DNA of 64,000 nucleotides, taken from RPQJ01 sp963793005. Its GTDB lineage: Bacteria > Pseudomonadota > Gammaproteobacteria > Steroidobacterales > Steroidobacteraceae. The first letter of the stretch is position 1, and each line of letters starts with the position of its first letter. A program made the translations under genes and the position numbers. Below the pieces are notes generated by a model. It made no database searches and was not told where the DNA came from. It was given only the letters and a program-made list of their open reading frames with translations. The stretch covers positions 310,001-374,000 of the forward strand of contig CAWBYP010000004.1 in NCBI GenBank assembly GCA_963793005.1. Direction: 5' to 3'. Positions 18,501-26,806 of this stretch are shown here, one piece after another.

Positions 18501-18681
18501 TCTCGACCACGTCGGCAGACGCGCCGCGGTAGGTAGTGTCGATCGACACCACGGGCGATTCGACATTCGGCAGTTCTCGGACCGGCAGCCGCGAGGCGGC
18601 GAGCAGTCCGAGAATCACCAGCATCAGGCTGATGACGGTTGCGAACACCGGCCGCTTGACGGAGACCTCCGACAGCCTCAT
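15544..18681 (-). CDS. RND efflux permease, HAE1 type
   Basis: 1045 residues with the 12-helix RND layout: helix 1 (KRPVFATVISLMLVILG), a large periplasmic loop, the proton-relay helix LVLAIGLVVDDSIIVLENIY with paired Asp, a second loop, and SIMLVGLAAKNGILIVEFAN. It exports hydrophobic compounds or drugs across both membranes driven by protons. Its ATG overlaps the stop of the adaptor gene by 4 bases. No outer-membrane channel gene lies in this operon, so it must use one encoded elsewhere. The length and helix pattern are normal, with no breaks. Confidence 0.93.
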   Translation of the reverse strand: MRLSEVSVKRPVFATVISLMLVILGLLAASRLPVRELPNVESPVVSIDTTYRGASADVVENKITQVIEDRVAGLEGVTKMTSQSVDGRSSIDLEFDPNRPVDAAANDVRDRVARVADQLPEEADPPDIGKVDSNAAPIMYVNLSSDTMSVLELTDYADRVLSERLGVVPGVARVRLSGARRYAMRVWIDREALAARQLTVLDIENALRRENVQLPAGRIESSQRELTLRTETGLDTAQDFRQLAIGRGPDGYQVRLGEVADVRLAAENERTVSRSNGVPGISLGIEQVSKANTLEVAHGVRAELDRLRPELPPGTVLEINLDRSIFIEESMREVVIALGMSLSLVLAVIYLFLGNLRAMLIPAVTIPVSIIAAFIVMAAMGFSINILTLLGLVLAIGLVVDDSIIVLENIYRRIEGGEAPLLASVEGSREIGFAVIATTLVLMAVFVPISFLQGSVGQLFREFGFTLAAAVAFSSLVALSLTPMLASKLLSSGARHSRFAEWVDGFFRGLAARYEATLRRLMLRPWLVVAAMLVAVGLAAMLFRSIPSELAPSEDRGMIFYSLTAPEGSSLEYIDRHARESEDIIARERATGDVVRGLLRIPGGFGGASDINQARGFLLLAPWSERERGAEEIAQSVRRQLNQIPGVRSSVGVIGGWTRGGGSSPVQVVLGGTDYKDLAQWRDQLMQRMRDNPGLDNVQSNYEERKPELRVAVDRDRAADLGISLQTVGRTLETVLGSRIVTTYIDRDREYNVILQGRAEDRATPTDLDNLYVRSDRTGALIPLSNLVRLTETAGPMRLNRFDRLRAITVTASLAPGYTLGEALTYVEKVVKDELPGSVRLEFDGQSREFKESGGQLYMMFLLAMVVVFLVLAAQFESFLHPFVIMTTVPLAVIGALVGLWMYGVSINVFSQIASIMLVGLAAKNGILIVEFANQLRDRGVEFREAVIGAAAIRLRPVLMTSFCTAFGALPLLLATGAGAESRQSIGVVVFYGVIISVFLTLVVVPAVYLIVARNTRSPQAISKMIDRLRASVAARDAERPVADQ

Positions 18682-19847
18682 GGAGTCACCGCGCCACTTG
18701 TCGCCGCGGCTTCGGCCACGGCATCGACGACCGTGACCCTCACCCCATCACGCAGTTTCTGCGTCCCTTCGGTCACCACCAGGTCGCCGGCTGACAGTCC
18801 CTGCAATACCTGCACGTCGCCGACACGGCGCTGCCCGGTGCGGATCAGCCGCTTCGCGACCGAGTCGCCCTCGAGCACGAACACGAACACGTCACCCTGC
18901 TCGGGCACCAGCGCCTGTTCCGGCACCAGCAATGCATCGGCGGCACCGCGCTCGAGTCGCACGTTCATGAACATGCCGGGCTTGAGAAGCTTCTCCGGAT
19001 TTGGAACCAGTGCCCGCACGGTCACCGAGCGCGTGCTCGGGTCGACACGCGAATCGACGCTCGACACCTTGCCCTCGAAGGTCCTGCCCGGATAGGCGAT
19101 GCTGAGCGCAGTGATCGGCAGCCCGGGAGCGAGCGTGGACAGGTAGCTCTCCGGCACGGTGAAGTCGAGCTTGATGGTGGCCGAGTCGTCCAGCGTCGTG
19201 ATGACCGTTCCCGGATTCACCAGGCTGCCGGGACTCACGCGGCGCAATCCGACCCGGCCCGCGAACGGCGCGCGGATCATCGTATCGGCGAGCCTGGCCT
19301 GCGCTACTGCAACGCGCGCTTCGTTCGCCTTGAGCGCGGCCTCGATCTGGTCGAGTTGCGCCTCGGACAAGGCCTTGGTGGTATACAGCTCGCGGCTGCG
19401 CTTGTACTGGCTGCGGCTTTCGGTGACGGCCGCCTCCGCAATCGCAAGCTCGGCACGGGCCTGGGCGCCGTCGAGTTCGATCAGCAGCTCTCCTTTCTGC
19501 ACCTGCTGCCCTTCCTCGAAACGCACCGCGGTCACCAGGTTCGACACCTTGGCGGTCACGTCGATCGACTCGTTGGCATTCGCCGTGCCCAGCGCCTCAA
19601 TCTCCGCGGTCAGACGCTCATTGCGCACCGGCGCGACGATCACGCGCACGGCCACCTGGCTCATCGCGGTGCCGCCAGCGGCGGGCGCGCCCGACGCGCC
19701 GCCTGCCGATCCCGGTGACGCCGCGGGCGCCGGGCCGGACGCTGCTGGCGCGTGCTTCAGGCGCTCGTTCTGGGTATGCCAGGCAAATCCGACCACGATC
19801 GCGCCGACGACCGCGCCCAGCAGCGCCTTCTTGAAGAAATCAGACAT
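18678..19847 (-). CDS. RND efflux periplasmic adaptor (membrane fusion protein)
   Basis: 389 residues with an N-terminal membrane anchor (residues 6-25) and a Pro/Ala/Gly-rich linker. The lipoyl-type halves frame a helical hairpin: TNLVTAVRFEEGQQVQKGELLIELD, then a coiled coil around QYKRSRELYTTKALSEAQLDQ, then APFAGRVGLRRVSPGSLVNPG. These are the marks of RND adaptors, which link inner-membrane pump and outer-membrane channel. It is first in the operon and is translationally coupled to the permease (ATGA). Confidence 0.92.
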   Translation of the reverse strand: MSDFFKKALLGAVVGAIVVGFAWHTQNERLKHAPAASGPAPAASPGSAGGASGAPAAGGTAMSQVAVRVIVAPVRNERLTAEIEALGTANANESIDVTAKVSNLVTAVRFEEGQQVQKGELLIELDGAQARAELAIAEAAVTESRSQYKRSRELYTTKALSEAQLDQIEAALKANEARVAVAQARLADTMIRAPFAGRVGLRRVSPGSLVNPGTVITTLDDSATIKLDFTVPESYLSTLAPGLPITALSIAYPGRTFEGKVSSVDSRVDPSTRSVTVRALVPNPEKLLKPGMFMNVRLERGAADALLVPEQALVPEQGDVFVFVLEGDSVAKRLIRTGQRRVGDVQVLQGLSAGDLVVTEGTQKLRDGVRVTVVDAVAEAAATSGAVTP

Positions 19848-19937
19848 GGGTTGAACGCAGGCTCCGAACCCGGACCAGCCGGAAGTGGCCGCGAATTATC
19901 CCATCCTTGGCCGTGCGAAACGAGCGCAGCCCTGCAA

Positions 19938-20879
19938 TCAGGGCTCCGGATCGGAACCCTCGGCAATGCCCTCGAACAGCGGCGTCGACATGTAGCGCTC
20001 GGCAGTATCGGGCAACATCGCCAGGATAACCGCGCCCTTGGGCGCTTTCTCGGCTACCTTGAAAGCGGCGGCAAACGTCCCGCCGGCGGAAATGCCGCAG
20101 AATATGCCCTCACGGCTCGCAAGCGACCGGGCTGCCGCGATCGACTCCTCGTCAGTGACGGGGACGATTTCGTGAGGCACCGAGCGGTTGAGCACCCCCG
20201 GCACGAAATCCGGCGTCCATCCCTGGATCTTGTGCGGCTTCCATTCAGCACCCGCAAGCAGCGAGGCACCAGCCGGCTCCGTCGCGATCACGCGTACCTC
20301 GGGGCGCGCAAGTCGAATCATCTCGCCGGCGCCGGTCAGGGTCCCCCCGGTGCCCCAGCCAGTGACGAAGAAGTCGAGCCGTCGACCCGCGAAATCGCTC
20401 AGGATCTCCGGCCCCGTGGTCTGTCGATGATAGGCAGGGTTGGCCGGGTTATCGAACTGGTTGGCCAGGAACCAGCCATGCTTCTTCGCCAGTTCGGCAG
20501 CCTTGCGCACCATGCCGGTGCCGCGCTCGGCGGCCGGGGTCAGGATCACCTTCGCGCCGAGCATGCGCATGATCTTGCGCCGTTCGACCGAGAACGACTC
20601 CGCAATCACCGCGACGAACGGATAGCCCTTGGCCGCGCATACCATTGCAAGCGCGATGCCCGTGTTGCCGGAGGTGGCTTCGACAACCGTCTGGCCGGGC
20701 TTGAGCGCTCCGCTGCGCTCGGCGTCCTCGATTATCGCGATGGCGAGGCGGTCCTTCACCGACGAGAGTGGATTGAAGAACTCGCACTTCACATACATCG
20801 TGACGTGAGCGGGTGCCAGGTGGTTGATGCGCACGATCGGAGTGCGTCCGATCGTCTGCAGGATGCTGTCGTAGATCAT
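19938..20879 (-). CDS. cysK: cysteine synthase (O-acetylserine sulfhydrylase)
   Basis: 313 residues. The PLP lysine lies in NPLSSVKDRLA, the substrate loop is EATSGNTGIALA, and the phosphate-binding loop is GTGGTLTGAGE. These and the final region with LAMLPDTAERYMSTPLF match CysK, which makes cysteine from O-acetylserine and sulfide. The C-terminal SDPEP tail is short. The gene has its own upstream gap of about 107 bases. CysM is the alternative, but the length and the ERYMSTPLF ending fit CysK better. Confidence 0.9.
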   Translation of the reverse strand: MIYDSILQTIGRTPIVRINHLAPAHVTMYVKCEFFNPLSSVKDRLAIAIIEDAERSGALKPGQTVVEATSGNTGIALAMVCAAKGYPFVAVIAESFSVERRKIMRMLGAKVILTPAAERGTGMVRKAAELAKKHGWFLANQFDNPANPAYHRQTTGPEILSDFAGRRLDFFVTGWGTGGTLTGAGEMIRLARPEVRVIATEPAGASLLAGAEWKPHKIQGWTPDFVPGVLNRSVPHEIVPVTDEESIAAARSLASREGIFCGISAGGTFAAAFKVAEKAPKGAVILAMLPDTAERYMSTPLFEGIAEGSDPEP

Positions 20880-20986
20880 TGCTTGATTCTCCCGCCCGGA
20901 GGGGCAGCCGTGCGTTGGACTATAAGCCGCGCGGCCCCGTCGCGCTCATGCCGCAATGGAATCAGGAAATTCCAGCCCGCGCATCG

Positions 20987-21457
20987 TCACGCAAAGTACA
21001 GGCGCATGATGGCCTCGGCGACACACGCAGGCTTCGGCTCGCCGTCGATCTCGACGGTGTACTGCTCCTTCACCTGCAGGCCGCCAGCGACCTCCTCGAC
21101 CGCGAGCAGCACGCAATGTGCCCGGATACGGCTGCCCACCCTGACCGCACTCGGGAATCTCACCCGGTCCAGGCCGTAGTTTATTGCCTGTTTCACGCCC
21201 GGATAGAGCGGCTGGCCGGACTCGACCAGCCCGCGCAGCAACGGGTACAGCGACAAGGTCAGGTAGCCATGCGCGATGGGAGTTTTCCACGGCGATTCGC
21301 GTTCGGCGCGCGCCACATCCACGTGGATCCACTGGTGGTCGCCGGTGGCATCGGCAAATGCGTTTATCCGCTCCTGCGTTATCTCGAGCCAGTCGCTCAG
21401 GTGGACTTCATCGCCGATGCGCTGTGACAGTTCCGCGATCAATTGCTGCTGCGACAT
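20987..21457 (-). CDS. MaoC-like (R)-hydratase/dehydratase
   Basis: 156 residues with the hot-dog fold hallmark of MaoC hydratases: INAFADATGDHQWIHVD, then the PIAHGYLTLSL hydratase-2 segment with the catalytic Asp and His. It probably hydrates trans-2-enoyl-CoA to (R)-3-hydroxyacyl-CoA, a step that can feed polyhydroxyalkanoate synthesis. The PHB regulator phaR starts 170 bases away in the opposite direction, which supports that context without proving it. Confidence 0.88.
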   Translation of the reverse strand: MSQQQLIAELSQRIGDEVHLSDWLEITQERINAFADATGDHQWIHVDVARAERESPWKTPIAHGYLTLSLYPLLRGLVESGQPLYPGVKQAINYGLDRVRFPSAVRVGSRIRAHCVLLAVEEVAGGLQVKEQYTVEIDGEPKPACVAEAIMRLYFA

Positions 21458-21628
21458 GGGAAAACTCCGCGTCCTGGCCTGATTCCCAAGTCTATTCCGA
21501 CCACGGCAGCCCGCACCACCGCAGCGTCATCGCGCCTTGTTGCGACGCAACGGACCAGTACCTAGAATGCCTGACCTGAGCAGCCTCGCATGTCCTGCGC
21601 TGCAACATTCCTGAGGTACACTGCGCCG

Positions 21629-22111
21629 ATGAACCAGGAACGCCTGATCAAGAAATACGCGAATCGTCGTCTTTACGACGCGTCGCAGAGCCGTCACATC
21701 ACGCTCGAAGACATTCGCATGCTGATCGTGAAGGGCGAGAAATTGAAGGTCGTGGAAGACAAGACCGGCCGCGACATCACCCGCCACATCCTGCTGCAGG
21801 TGATCGCGGAGCAGGAGCAGTTCGGGCGGCCGATCCTGAGCACCAAGGTGCTCGAGGCAATCATCCGCTTCTATGGCAACGCCATGCAGGGATTTCTCGC
21901 CGGGTTCCTGGAGAAGAGTGTCGAGGCGTTCCTCAACCAGCAGGAAGCACTGCAGGCCCAGATTTCCAAGATCGTCGCGAGTACACCGATCTCCACGGTC
22001 GCGGACATCACGCGCCAGAACCTCGAGACACTTTCGAAGGTGCAGGAGAACATGCTCGGCGCGATCCTGCCGAAGCGAGACAAGACACGCGACGACGACA
22101 AGCGAAGCTGA
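21629..22111 (+). CDS. phaR: polyhydroxyalkanoate synthesis regulator PhaR
   Basis: 160 residues from the ATG at 21629, with GAGG 13 bases upstream. The N-terminal domain begins LIKKYANRRLYDASQSRHITLEDI, the PHB_acc_N signature, which binds DNA and PHB granules. A second accumulation-regulator module follows (GRPILSTKVLEAIIRFYGN), then a helical stretch and a Lys/Asp-rich tail (PKRDKTRDDDKRS). PhaR represses phasin and PHB genes until polymer appears. No phaC or phaP is in the window. The divergent MaoC hydratase may be in its regulon. Confidence 0.9.
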   Translation: MNQERLIKKYANRRLYDASQSRHITLEDIRMLIVKGEKLKVVEDKTGRDITRHILLQVIAEQEQFGRPILSTKVLEAIIRFYGNAMQGFLAGFLEKSVEAFLNQQEALQAQISKIVASTPISTVADITRQNLETLSKVQENMLGAILPKRDKTRDDDKRS

Positions 22112-22189
22112 TTTCTCGACCGCTGGTCGCAGCAACGGCCTGGAGCGAGTTGGTCGCCCGGGCGCAGTCGATCCGCGCCGCGCTCTACC

Positions 22190-23080
22190 TCAGTGTCCCG
22201 CAGAGACCGCTCGCGACAGTTCCCAGGCGAGCATGGTCCGCTTGCGCTCCACGCCCCAGCGATATCCACCGAGAGCACCGCTGGCGCGCAGCACGTGATG
22301 ACAGGGGATCAACCAGGCGACAGGATTCGCGCCTACCGCGCCGCCCACCGCGCGCGCGGCAGCGGGCCGCCCGATCCCGTCGGCAATGCCCGAGTAATTG
22401 ACCGTCAGGCCACGCGCGTCGCGCAGCAGCGCCTGCCATACCTGGATCTGGAAGTTCGATCCGTGGACCCACAGCCTCAATGGCTCGTTGGATCGCGTTC
22501 CCGTGCCCCAGATTCGCGCGGTGACGGCCGCCGCCGCGGATTGGTCTTCCACGAACGTCGCATCGCGCCACGTCTGCCGATACTCATCCCAGCCGGGCAC
22601 CTCACCGCCTTGCATCTCGAAGCCGACGAAGCCGATGCCGCGTGCGGTGAGCGCAATGGTAGCCGGGCCGAACGGCGTGGCCGCCGCTCCATGCCGGACA
22701 GTGAGCCCGCTGCCGCGCGACTTGTACTCACCCGGTGTCACGGCTTCGAGCGTGACGAACAGGTCGTGCAGGCGTCCAGGTCCTGACAGGCCCGCATCAA
22801 GCGCCGCCTGCAGCACGGATCGCTCCTGCCCCAGCAATTCGCGCGCCGCCTGCAGCGTGAGTCGCTGCATGAACTGCTTCGGCGATATGCCGGCCCAGCG
22901 CCGGAACATTCGTGCGAAGTGGTGCGGCGCGACCCCGGCGGATTTCGCTACCCGCTCGAGGCTCGGCTGCTCGCGGAATCGCTCGTCCATGAAGCGGATG
23001 GAGCGCTCGATGCGACGGTACTCGAGCGGGGTCGCACCCGGAAACACGGTGGCGTGGCTGGATCTCATGGCTGCCAGCAT
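22190..23080 (-). CDS. Ada-like regulator/O6-methylguanine-DNA methyltransferase
   Basis: About 296 residues from the ATG at 23080; an in-frame ATG at 23068 is the alternative and longer starts lack a ribosome site. Residues 25-105 are an AraC-type helix-turn-helix (LERVAKSAGVAPHHFARMFRRWAG). Residues 195-290 are the methyltransferase, with active-site PCHHV where most relatives have PCHRV, followed by LRASGALGGYRWG. It removes O6-alkyl groups from guanine and may activate repair genes. The N-terminal Cys domain of classical Ada, which senses phosphotriesters, is absent. Confidence 0.87.
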   Translation of the reverse strand: MLAAMRSSHATVFPGATPLEYRRIERSIRFMDERFREQPSLERVAKSAGVAPHHFARMFRRWAGISPKQFMQRLTLQAARELLGQERSVLQAALDAGLSGPGRLHDLFVTLEAVTPGEYKSRGSGLTVRHGAAATPFGPATIALTARGIGFVGFEMQGGEVPGWDEYRQTWRDATFVEDQSAAAAVTARIWGTGTRSNEPLRLWVHGSNFQIQVWQALLRDARGLTVNYSGIADGIGRPAAARAVGGAVGANPVAWLIPCHHVLRASGALGGYRWGVERKRTMLAWELSRAVSAGH

Positions 23081-23217
23081 AAGCACCTGCGCGGCGCGCG
23101 CCACCCGAATCGTGCTCCGGTCGGCCGCCGGTCGATCCTGGTCGGAAACCCGCCTGCCCCGTGGATTTTGATCGCTACCCATCGCTGCCGGTGCACCAGT
23201 AGTGGCACACTTCGCGG

Positions 23218-24672
23218 ATGCGCATCTGTTTCATTTCGGCCGAGTATTCGCCGTTTGCCAAGACCGGTGGGCTGGGCGACGTGGCCGCGGCGCTGACCAG
23301 CAACCTGGCCAGGCGCGGCCACGACCTGCGCGTGTTCGTGCCCCTGCACGGCCAGATGGAACTCGCCGGCATTGACCGCCATCCGGTCGACTTCCTGCGG
23401 GCGCTCACACTTCGAGTCGGGCCCCACGAATTTCACTACGCCGTGCAGACCGCGCGCGTGCCGGACACCGACCTGTGGGTATACCTCGTCGACTGCCCCG
23501 CGCTGTTCGACCGCCCGCGCATATATTCCGACGCACCGGACGAGCACGTCCGTTACCTGGCACTGACGCGAGCCGCGCTCGAATGCTGCCAGCGCATGAA
23601 CTTCGCGCCGCAGGTCGTGCACGCGAACGACTGGCACACGGCGCTCGCGCCGCTGCTGCTCAAGCATGCCTACGCCTGGGACCGCCGCATATTCGGGGCG
23701 ACGCGCAGCGTCTTCACGATCCACAATATCGGCTACCAGGGTGTTTTTTCCGCAGGGCGTGCCGAGGACCTCGGCCCCGGCGTCGCCCTCGAGGCGCTGT
23801 ACAAGCCCGACCTGGGCCTGGGCCAGGTAAACCCGATGCGGCTGGGCGTCATTCACGCCGATGCGGTTACCACCGTCAGCCCCAGCTACGCCGCGGAGAT
23901 ATGCACGCCCGAGGGTGGGCACGGACTTGACGGCGACTTGCGGGCCCGCGGCGAGTCCGTGACCGGCATCCTCAATGGTGTCGACTACGACGAGTGGAAT
24001 CCCGCCGGCGATCGTTACATTCCACACAACTACGATTCGTCGGACCTGACCGGAAAGCTCTGGAACAAGCTCGCCCTGCTCGACCTGCTGCGCATGCCGG
24101 CGGCACCGGACACACCACTCGTGGGCATGATCACCCGGCTGACGCGGCAAAAGGGCCTGGACCTGCTGTTCGACGTCCTGCCCGACCTGCTCGGGTCACG
24201 CGATCTTCGGTTCATCGCGCTAGGCAGCGGCGAGCGACACTACGAGGAATTCCTGCAGGGCCTGCAGCAGCGATTCCCGGGCCGAGCGACGTTCTACAGC
24301 GGCTACAGCGAGGAACTCGCCCACATGATCGAGGCTGCGGCGGACGTGTTCCTGATGCCGTCCATGTACGAGCCCTGCGGCCTGAACCAGATGTACAGCA
24401 TGAAGTACGGCACCGTCCCGGTCGTGCGCCGCACCGGCGGCCTCGCCGATTCAGTGCAGCATTTCGATCCCGCGACAGGACAGGGAACGGGAGTGGTGTT
24501 CAACGACTTCGATCCGCCCGCCGTGCGCTGGGCTCTCGAGACGGCGCTTGACTGGTACGGGCAGCCGACGCTGTGGCGGCGGCTCGTATTGAACGGGATG
24601 AGGCAGGACTTCTCCTGGGACCGCCAGGCCGCCGAGTACGAGCGCCTCTACGAACGCATCATGATCCGGTAG
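23218..24672 (+). CDS. glgA: glycogen synthase GlgA
   Basis: 484 residues of GT5 fold. The N-terminal KTGGLGDVAAAL binds ADP-glucose; the mid-region has VVHANDWHTALAPLLLK, and the C-terminal GT-B half has IDLLLMPS-like DVFLMPSMYEPCGLNQMYS with the catalytic ExxxxxxxE. It extends alpha-1,4-glucan chains from ADP-glucose, the product of glgC encoded 0.6 kb downstream on the other strand. No ribosome site is obvious before the ATG. It ends at a repeat-rich convergent junction. Confidence 0.95.
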   Translation: MRICFISAEYSPFAKTGGLGDVAAALTSNLARRGHDLRVFVPLHGQMELAGIDRHPVDFLRALTLRVGPHEFHYAVQTARVPDTDLWVYLVDCPALFDRPRIYSDAPDEHVRYLALTRAALECCQRMNFAPQVVHANDWHTALAPLLLKHAYAWDRRIFGATRSVFTIHNIGYQGVFSAGRAEDLGPGVALEALYKPDLGLGQVNPMRLGVIHADAVTTVSPSYAAEICTPEGGHGLDGDLRARGESVTGILNGVDYDEWNPAGDRYIPHNYDSSDLTGKLWNKLALLDLLRMPAAPDTPLVGMITRLTRQKGLDLLFDVLPDLLGSRDLRFIALGSGERHYEEFLQGLQQRFPGRATFYSGYSEELAHMIEAAADVFLMPSMYEPCGLNQMYSMKYGTVPVVRRTGGLADSVQHFDPATGQGTGVVFNDFDPPAVRWALETALDWYGQPTLWRRLVLNGMRQDFSWDRQAAEYERLYERIMIR

Positions 24673-24674
24673 GA

Positions 24675-24697
24675 AAATAGGGGACATTCCCCTATTT
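24675..24697. repeat. GGGGACATTCCCC palindromic element, copy 1a
   Basis: Arms AAATAGGGG and CCCCTATTT (9 bases each) pair around ACATT. It begins 2 bases after the glgA stop codon. The same core recurs at 39582 and, inverted, near 48284, always at convergent gene ends. Confidence 0.75.
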
Positions 24698-24701
24698 CGG
24701 A

Positions 24702-24755
24702 GGCAGGGGACATTCTCCTTTTTTCTCAGAAGAAAAAAGGAGAATGTCCCCTGCC
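24702..24755. terminator. 25-bp perfect inverted repeat with GGGGACATTC core (bidirectional terminator)
   Basis: Arms 24702-24726 and 24731-24755 are perfectly complementary over 25 bases with a 4-base CAGA loop; each arm contains GGGGACATTCTCC and a run of six T or A. Because the inner stem is A/T rich on both strands it could end transcription of glgA and of the oppositely oriented LEA14-like gene. It also belongs to the GGGGACATTC repeat family. Confidence 0.75.
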
Positions 24756-24757
24756 GT

Positions 24758-25244
24758 CTACTCCAGCGCTTTCTGCGCCTTGGAGAAATTGACCAGGCCC
24801 TTGTGGTTGAAAGGGATAGTGCGCATCAGGCCTTTCTGCAGGTGCAGCTTGCCGCCGATTTCGTACTCGACGTTCTCGAGCTTGTGGCCGCCCATCCGGC
24901 TCACCAGCCGGCCGAAGCCGCTGACGAAATTGGTCGTGATGTACATGTCGAACTCCGCCTCGCCCATCGCCGGCAGCACGAACGGGTTGTAGCTCGCGCC
25001 TTCCCCGAACCGGTCGCCCATCAGGAACGCGGTGAACTCGATACTCTCGACCGGCACCTCGATGTCGTTCGGGTTCTGCACCTTGACGCGCACCATGAAC
25101 CGCTGCGAAAACATGTCGCCGCTCAGGACCTGAATGCCCATGAGTTCGACCGTCGGCGTCTCGAGCTTCGGCGCCATCGACGCGCAGGCAGACAGTGCAA
25201 AGATTGCGGCGATCATCAGCGCCCGCAGGGCAAGCCTGGGCATT
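24758..25244 (-). CDS. LEA14-like (LEA type 2) lipoprotein
   Basis: 162 residues from the ATG at 25244, chosen for the near-perfect GAGGAGG ribosome site. The signal peptide ends in the lipobox LSAC (Cys19), so it is a lipoprotein. The mature part, with VELMGIQVLSGDMFSQRF and VKVQNPNDIEVPVESIEF, matches the water-stress LEA type 2 (LEA14) beta-sandwich found in many Proteobacterial lipoproteins. Its role in the envelope is unknown. It lies between glgA and glgC, downstream of glgC by 34 bases on the same strand, so it may be co-transcribed with glgC. Confidence 0.82.
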
Positions 25245-25278
25245 GGAGTCCTCCTCGGCGCCGGTCGGCTTCGCCCGC

Positions 25279-26559
25279 TCAGGCGGGCCTCGACGCGGCC
25301 TTCAGCATAGCCGAAGTCACCAGCACGATCCCGCCCTCCGTCACATGGAAACGTTCCGCATCTGCGACGGGATCCACACCTATTTGCGTGCCGTCCGGAA
25401 CCAGCGTGCCCTCGTCGATGATGGCGCGCTGGATCACGCAGTTCTCGCCGATCCTGACCCGCGGCAGGATCACCGACCGGTCGATGATCGAACGATCGTG
25501 CACGCGCACGTTGGAGCACAGCAGTGAGTTCGACACCCTTGATCCAGAGATGATGCAGCCGCCCGACACCATGGAGTCGATCGCGACGCCGCGCCGATCG
25601 TCTTCATCGAACACGAACTTGGCGGGCGGCAACTGCTCCTGGTAGGTCCAGATCGGCCACTGCTCGTCGTAGATGTTGAGTTCGGGCGAGACACGAACCA
25701 GCTCCATGTTCGCCTCGTAATAGGCCTCCACGGTGCCGACGTCGCGCCAGTAGTTCTGTGCCTTGGTGCGCACGTCCTCGAAGGGATAGGCATACACGCG
25801 CAGGTTTTCGATCGCGTCGGGCACGATGTTCTTGCCGAAGTCGTGCGCCGAATCCGGGTTGGCAGCATCGGCGCGCAGCAGGCGCTCGAGCAGCTTGGGG
25901 TTGAAGACGTAGATGCCCATCGAGCCGAGCGCAACGTCGGGCCTGCCCGCTATCGGCTCCGGGTCCAGAGGTTTCTCCTGGAATCGCACCACGCGATTCG
26001 ACTCGTCAACCGTGAGCACGCCGAATTCGCGGGCGCGGTCGCGCGGCACTTCGACTACGCCGACCGTGATGTCGGCCTCGTTCTCCACGTGGAAGCCGAT
26101 CATCGGCCCGTAGTCCATCTTGTAGATGTGATCTCCGGCCAGCACCAGCACGTGCAGTGGGCGGTGCGCGCGGATGATCTCCATGTTCTGCCACAGCGCA
26201 TCGGCCGTACCCTGGTACCAGTCCGGCCCGAGGCGCTGCTGCGCAGGGATGATCTCCACGAACTCGCCGAACTCGCCGCGCAGGTAACTCCATCCACCCT
26301 GGATGTGCTGGATCAATGAATGCGCCTTGTACTGCGTCAGCACGGAGATCTGTCGAATGCCGGAGTTCACGCAGTTCGACAACACGAAGTCGATGATCCG
26401 GAACTTGCCGCCGAACGGCGTCGCGGGCTTGCAGCGATCCTCGGTCAGTTGCTTGAGCCGCTCGCCGCGGCCTCCCACCATGATCACTGCCAGCGTTCCA
26501 CGCGTGAGCCGGCTCAGGTATCGGCGCGGGGCAAACTGTCGCTGCTGTTCGGTACTCAT
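25279..26559 (-). CDS. glgC: glucose-1-phosphate adenylyltransferase GlgC
   Basis: About 426 residues from the ATG at 26559 (a GTG at 26571 is possible). The nucleotide loop VGGRGERLKQLTEDRCKPA, the FRIIDFVLSNCVNSG segment and the sugar-phosphate site are those of ADP-glucose pyrophosphorylase; the C-terminal half is a left-handed beta helix with repeated hexapeptides (IDRSVILPRVRIGENCVI). It makes ADP-glucose from ATP and glucose-1-phosphate for GlgA and is normally the control point of glycogen synthesis. The upstream region holds a seven-copy hexamer repeat. Confidence 0.95.
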   Translation of the reverse strand: MSTEQQRQFAPRRYLSRLTRGTLAVIMVGGRGERLKQLTEDRCKPATPFGGKFRIIDFVLSNCVNSGIRQISVLTQYKAHSLIQHIQGGWSYLRGEFGEFVEIIPAQQRLGPDWYQGTADALWQNMEIIRAHRPLHVLVLAGDHIYKMDYGPMIGFHVENEADITVGVVEVPRDRAREFGVLTVDESNRVVRFQEKPLDPEPIAGRPDVALGSMGIYVFNPKLLERLLRADAANPDSAHDFGKNIVPDAIENLRVYAYPFEDVRTKAQNYWRDVGTVEAYYEANMELVRVSPELNIYDEQWPIWTYQEQLPPAKFVFDEDDRRGVAIDSMVSGGCIISGSRVSNSLLCSNVRVHDRSIIDRSVILPRVRIGENCVIQRAIIDEGTLVPDGTQIGVDPVADAERFHVTEGGIVLVTSAMLKAASRPA

Positions 26560-26688
26560 CAGGGTGTCCACTCCCGCACGTTCTCGTTACCCGGATGTTA
26601 CAGACCCGACCCACCCTGAGGCACTGCGGCCAACACGCAAACGGGCTGGTCCGACCGATGGGTGGGCGTCCTGGCCCTGCCCTGGCCT

Positions 26689-26730
26689 CAGCCCCAGCCC
26701 CAGCCCCAGCCCCAGCCCCAGCCCCAGCCC
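26689..26730. repeat. tandem hexamer CAGCCC x7
   Basis: Seven exact copies of CAGCCC lie between the divergent glgC and padR genes. On the minus strand, the glgC sense strand, this reads GGGCTG repeats, giving runs of four G every six bases. Such a run can form a G-quadruplex and can change copy number by slippage. Confidence 0.95.
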
Positions 26731-26755
26731 GATTCTATTTGATCGAGTACTAGTA

Positions 26756-26790
26756 TTGACTTCACAGTAGTAATCGATATTTAATACTAC
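26756..26790 (+). promoter_or_regulatory. padR promoter with overlapping inverted repeat
   Basis: TTGACT at 26756-26761 and TTTAAT at 26780-26785 are spaced 18 bases apart, close to sigma70 consensus. An inverted repeat GTAGTA (26767-26772) ... TACTAC (26785-26790) covers the -10 element. PadR proteins often repress their own genes through such sites. The predicted transcript would begin only about 15 bases before the chosen start codon. Confidence 0.45.
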
Positions 26791-26806
26791 CCACTCCTTG
26801 GCACCC

